In this document: positions 62,278-64,000 of the stretch, piece by piece | Position numbering within the stretch: the stretch's first letter is position 1 | Layout: each line of letters starts with the position of its first letter | From: Stenotrophomonas maltophilia | GTDB taxonomy: Bacteria > Pseudomonadota > Gammaproteobacteria > Xanthomonadales > Xanthomonadaceae | Direction: 5' to 3' | Assembly: GCF_002138415.1 (NCBI RefSeq) | Contig: NZ_CP015612.1 | Span: 3,636,001-3,700,000 of the forward strand | DNA length: 64,000 nt | Made by a program: the position numbers and the translations under genes | The notes under the pieces: generated by a model | The model's database searches: none | Told to the model about the DNA's origin: nothing | Seen by the model: only the letters and a program-made list of their open reading frames with translations

Positions 62278-63993
62278 TCAGGTTCGCCGTGGCGGATACA
62301 GCGGCGCCAGCCCAGTGTCGACGGCACCCGCAGCCTTCGACCAGTGCGGTCCGTCACGGAAGACTTCGCGCAGGCGCGCACGCAGCGGCGCCAGATCACC
62401 CTGCCCGCCCCAGCGCGCCTGCTGCAGGTCCTGCAGTACCTGGCGCTGCGCTGCATCCTCAAGCCGCGCGATGACCTGTTCGATGCGTTCAACGCCGGCC
62501 ATCGCACACAGCTGAGCTTCAACCTGGTCGAACCCCTCGCCATCAAGCGTGCGGCGCAGTTCGGCCAGGCCGGCACGCCCGCTCGCCACAGTCGGCACAG
62601 CGGGCTTGCCAGCTACAGGCGCCACTGCACGCGGGCGCCGGCCTCGCTGCCAGCCCCACAACAGGGTCAACAACCACAGCAGCGCCAGACCGATGGCCGC
62701 CGCCATCCACGGCCACGGACGCTCGGCCAGGCCGCTGGCGCGCGGATCGGTGGCCGCGATACGGCTGTCCTGGCCATCGGTGCCGGGCAGCGCGGCGTCG
62801 GTGTCGATCGGCGGCAACGGTGCAGGTGAGGCGCTGCCGCTCCCGTTACCGGCAACCACGGCCAGCGTCAGGTCCGGCAGCTTCGCTTCCTGTGCCTTGC
62901 CCGCACGCACGTCCCACCATGGCAGGCGCGGCCCCGGCACCACCAGCGAACCCGGCTGGCGCGGCACGATCGAATAGCGGCGGGTGATTTTCAGCCGCGG
63001 CGTACTGCCATTGAATGTCTCTTCGTACTGCGCGGGTTCGGCAAACACCTGCGCATTGGCGCCGACATCCGGCACCGGCAGGTCGGTGAACTGCGCGCGG
63101 GTGGCACCTTCGGCAATCGCCTCGACCACCACGTTGGCCGCTTCGCCGGTACGGGCACTGGTCGGCGCACTGGTGTAGCGCAGCTGCAGGCTCTGCAGTG
63201 GCAGCCATGGCTGCGGCGCCTGTGCCGGCTGTGCCTGCACCTGCAACGTGCGATCCGCGCCGGTGGCATTCATGCGGCCGTCGCCGCCACCAAAGAAGTC
63301 ATCGAAGAAGCCGCCGGCGCTGCGCCCGTTGAAGCGGGCACCGACGAGGCGCAGCGGGCCACTGCGCTCCGGAATCAGCAGGAAGCGGCGCTCGACCACG
63401 TTGTAGCGGCGGCCGTTGATCTGGCGCACGTCGGTGCGGTCATCGCCTACCCGCTGCAGCGACGCACCGGCCGGGGTATCCAGCACCAGTTCGCCCGATG
63501 CCAGCTGCGAGGCGAAATACAAGCGCACCACCACACCCACGCTCTGCTGCACATACGGCGTATCGTCATCGACAACGGTTTCGATGAAGGCCATCGCGTT
63601 GCTGTCGGGCCCGGCCACGGCAGCGGCATCCACCTGCAGGGTCAGCGGCGCGGTACGTACGCTGCCCACCTGCAGGCCCGGCACCACCAGTGCACCGCTG
63701 CGCCGTGGCGTGAGTGCCACGCCGTACAGGTTGCGCTGCTGCATGCTGCCGTTGCTCCACTCCACCTGACGGCTGCTGGTCTGCCCGCTGAGATCGAAGT
63801 CGGTACGCAGCGGCGTGAAGTCTGGCGCGCCCTGGTCGCTCTCGACATTGAGGGTGACCGTGTCGCCCATCGCAATGCGGTCGCGGTCCAGCCACGCGCG
63901 CGGCTGCGCCCAGGCCAGCAGCGGCAGCCACAGCAGCAGTGCCGCCAGTACCTGCAGTGGCCAACGCCCGTGCATGTTGATCGCCCGCGTCAT
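62278..63993 (-). CDS. batD: BatD family protein (oxygen tolerance)
   Basis: This is a 571-residue protein. A signal peptide (LLLWLPLLAWAQPRAWLD) precedes several Ig-like beta domains to about residue 430 (IAMGDTVTLNVESDQG, IVPRQPGSLVVPGPRLPWWD). One TM helix follows (WPWMAAAIGLALLWLLTLLWGW) with a basic cytoplasmic tail. This is the BatD/BAM layout, normally in an operon moxR-DUF58-batA-batB-batD acting in envelope stress or aerotolerance. The rest of that operon would lie beyond 64 kb. ATG 63993 or 63975 both precede the signal peptide. Confidence 0.9.
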   Translation of the reverse strand: MTRAINMHGRWPLQVLAALLLWLPLLAWAQPRAWLDRDRIAMGDTVTLNVESDQGAPDFTPLRTDFDLSGQTSSRQVEWSNGSMQQRNLYGVALTPRRSGALVVPGLQVGSVRTAPLTLQVDAAAVAGPDSNAMAFIETVVDDDTPYVQQSVGVVVRLYFASQLASGELVLDTPAGASLQRVGDDRTDVRQINGRRYNVVERRFLLIPERSGPLRLVGARFNGRSAGGFFDDFFGGGDGRMNATGADRTLQVQAQPAQAPQPWLPLQSLQLRYTSAPTSARTGEAANVVVEAIAEGATRAQFTDLPVPDVGANAQVFAEPAQYEETFNGSTPRLKITRRYSIVPRQPGSLVVPGPRLPWWDVRAGKAQEAKLPDLTLAVVAGNGSGSASPAPLPPIDTDAALPGTDGQDSRIAATDPRASGLAERPWPWMAAAIGLALLWLLTLLWGWQRGRRPRAVAPVAGKPAVPTVASGRAGLAELRRTLDGEGFDQVEAQLCAMAGVERIEQVIARLEDAAQRQVLQDLQQARWGGQGDLAPLRARLREVFRDGPHWSKAAGAVDTGLAPLYPPRRT

Positions 63994-64000
63994 CGCCCTT

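Overview
The window (64 kb, high GC outside a few islands) reads as chromosome of a Xanthomonadaceae bacterium, most probably Stenotrophomonas (S. maltophilia complex). The reasons are the GTAG-type stem-loop repeats between genes, the tkt/gap/pgk/pyk/fba gene order with a class I (Schiff-base) aldolase, an autotransporter esterase of the EstA type, and an OprC-like copper receptor. This is inferred from sequence character alone.

Layout. 1-3.8 kb: 5' part of a GlxA-type regulator facing an MFS transporter, a hotdog thioesterase and an acyl-CoA dehydrogenase. 3.8-6.4 kb: a low-GC scar with two exported proteins of unknown function, a frameshifted small phage gene and a 5'-truncated integrase ending 59 bp from a tRNA-Gly(CCC). 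6.5-16.4 kb: estA, thiS-thiG-trmB, an SLC13 permease, a Rieske protein, a FAH-family hydrolase, mscL and an M28 peptidase. 16.5-24 kb: SpoU methyltransferase and alanine symporter, then a GNAT gene behind a two-gene RND efflux system. 24-29.5 kb: copper receptor plus DUF2946 protein, then cysB divergent from cysK. 29.8-43.6 kb: macro-domain protein, PPC lipoprotein, fba, pyk, a HAD phosphatase, pgk, an intact IS3-family element, a DUF3999/DUF2339 pair and gap. 43.8-46.7 kb: ompW behind a perfect FNR-type box, an S1/P1 nuclease and a persulfide-dioxygenase-like MBL protein. 46.8-53.6 kb: a lower-GC RHS locus. 53.8-64 kb: a BlaI/M56/lipoprotein operon, a flavin reductase-like protein, a CoA-hydrolase/transferase, tkt, a dicarboxylate symporter and batD.

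The strongest candidate for an undescribed system is the RHS locus (46.8-53.6 kb, minus strand). A first exported RHS/YD-repeat protein is cut by an in-frame amber codon. A second RHS protein has its own signal peptide, immunoglobulin-like domains, a canonical RHS core end (DPLGL) and a 153-residue C-terminal zinc-metalloprotease-like domain with HEAGH. It overlaps a small lipoprotein gene placed as an immunity gene would be, and a further small exported protein follows.

The second notable signal is a family of seven intergenic palindromes of about 100 bp (one of 187 bp). They share a core, but at most loci the arms differ in sequence while remaining self-complementary. One copy is split by the IS element, whose 3-bp target duplication lets the original palindrome be reconstructed. 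Two further stem-loop families (GTAG-type and GGGGTC...GACCCC) are scattered through the window, and one member of the latter lies inside the start of the GNAT coding region.
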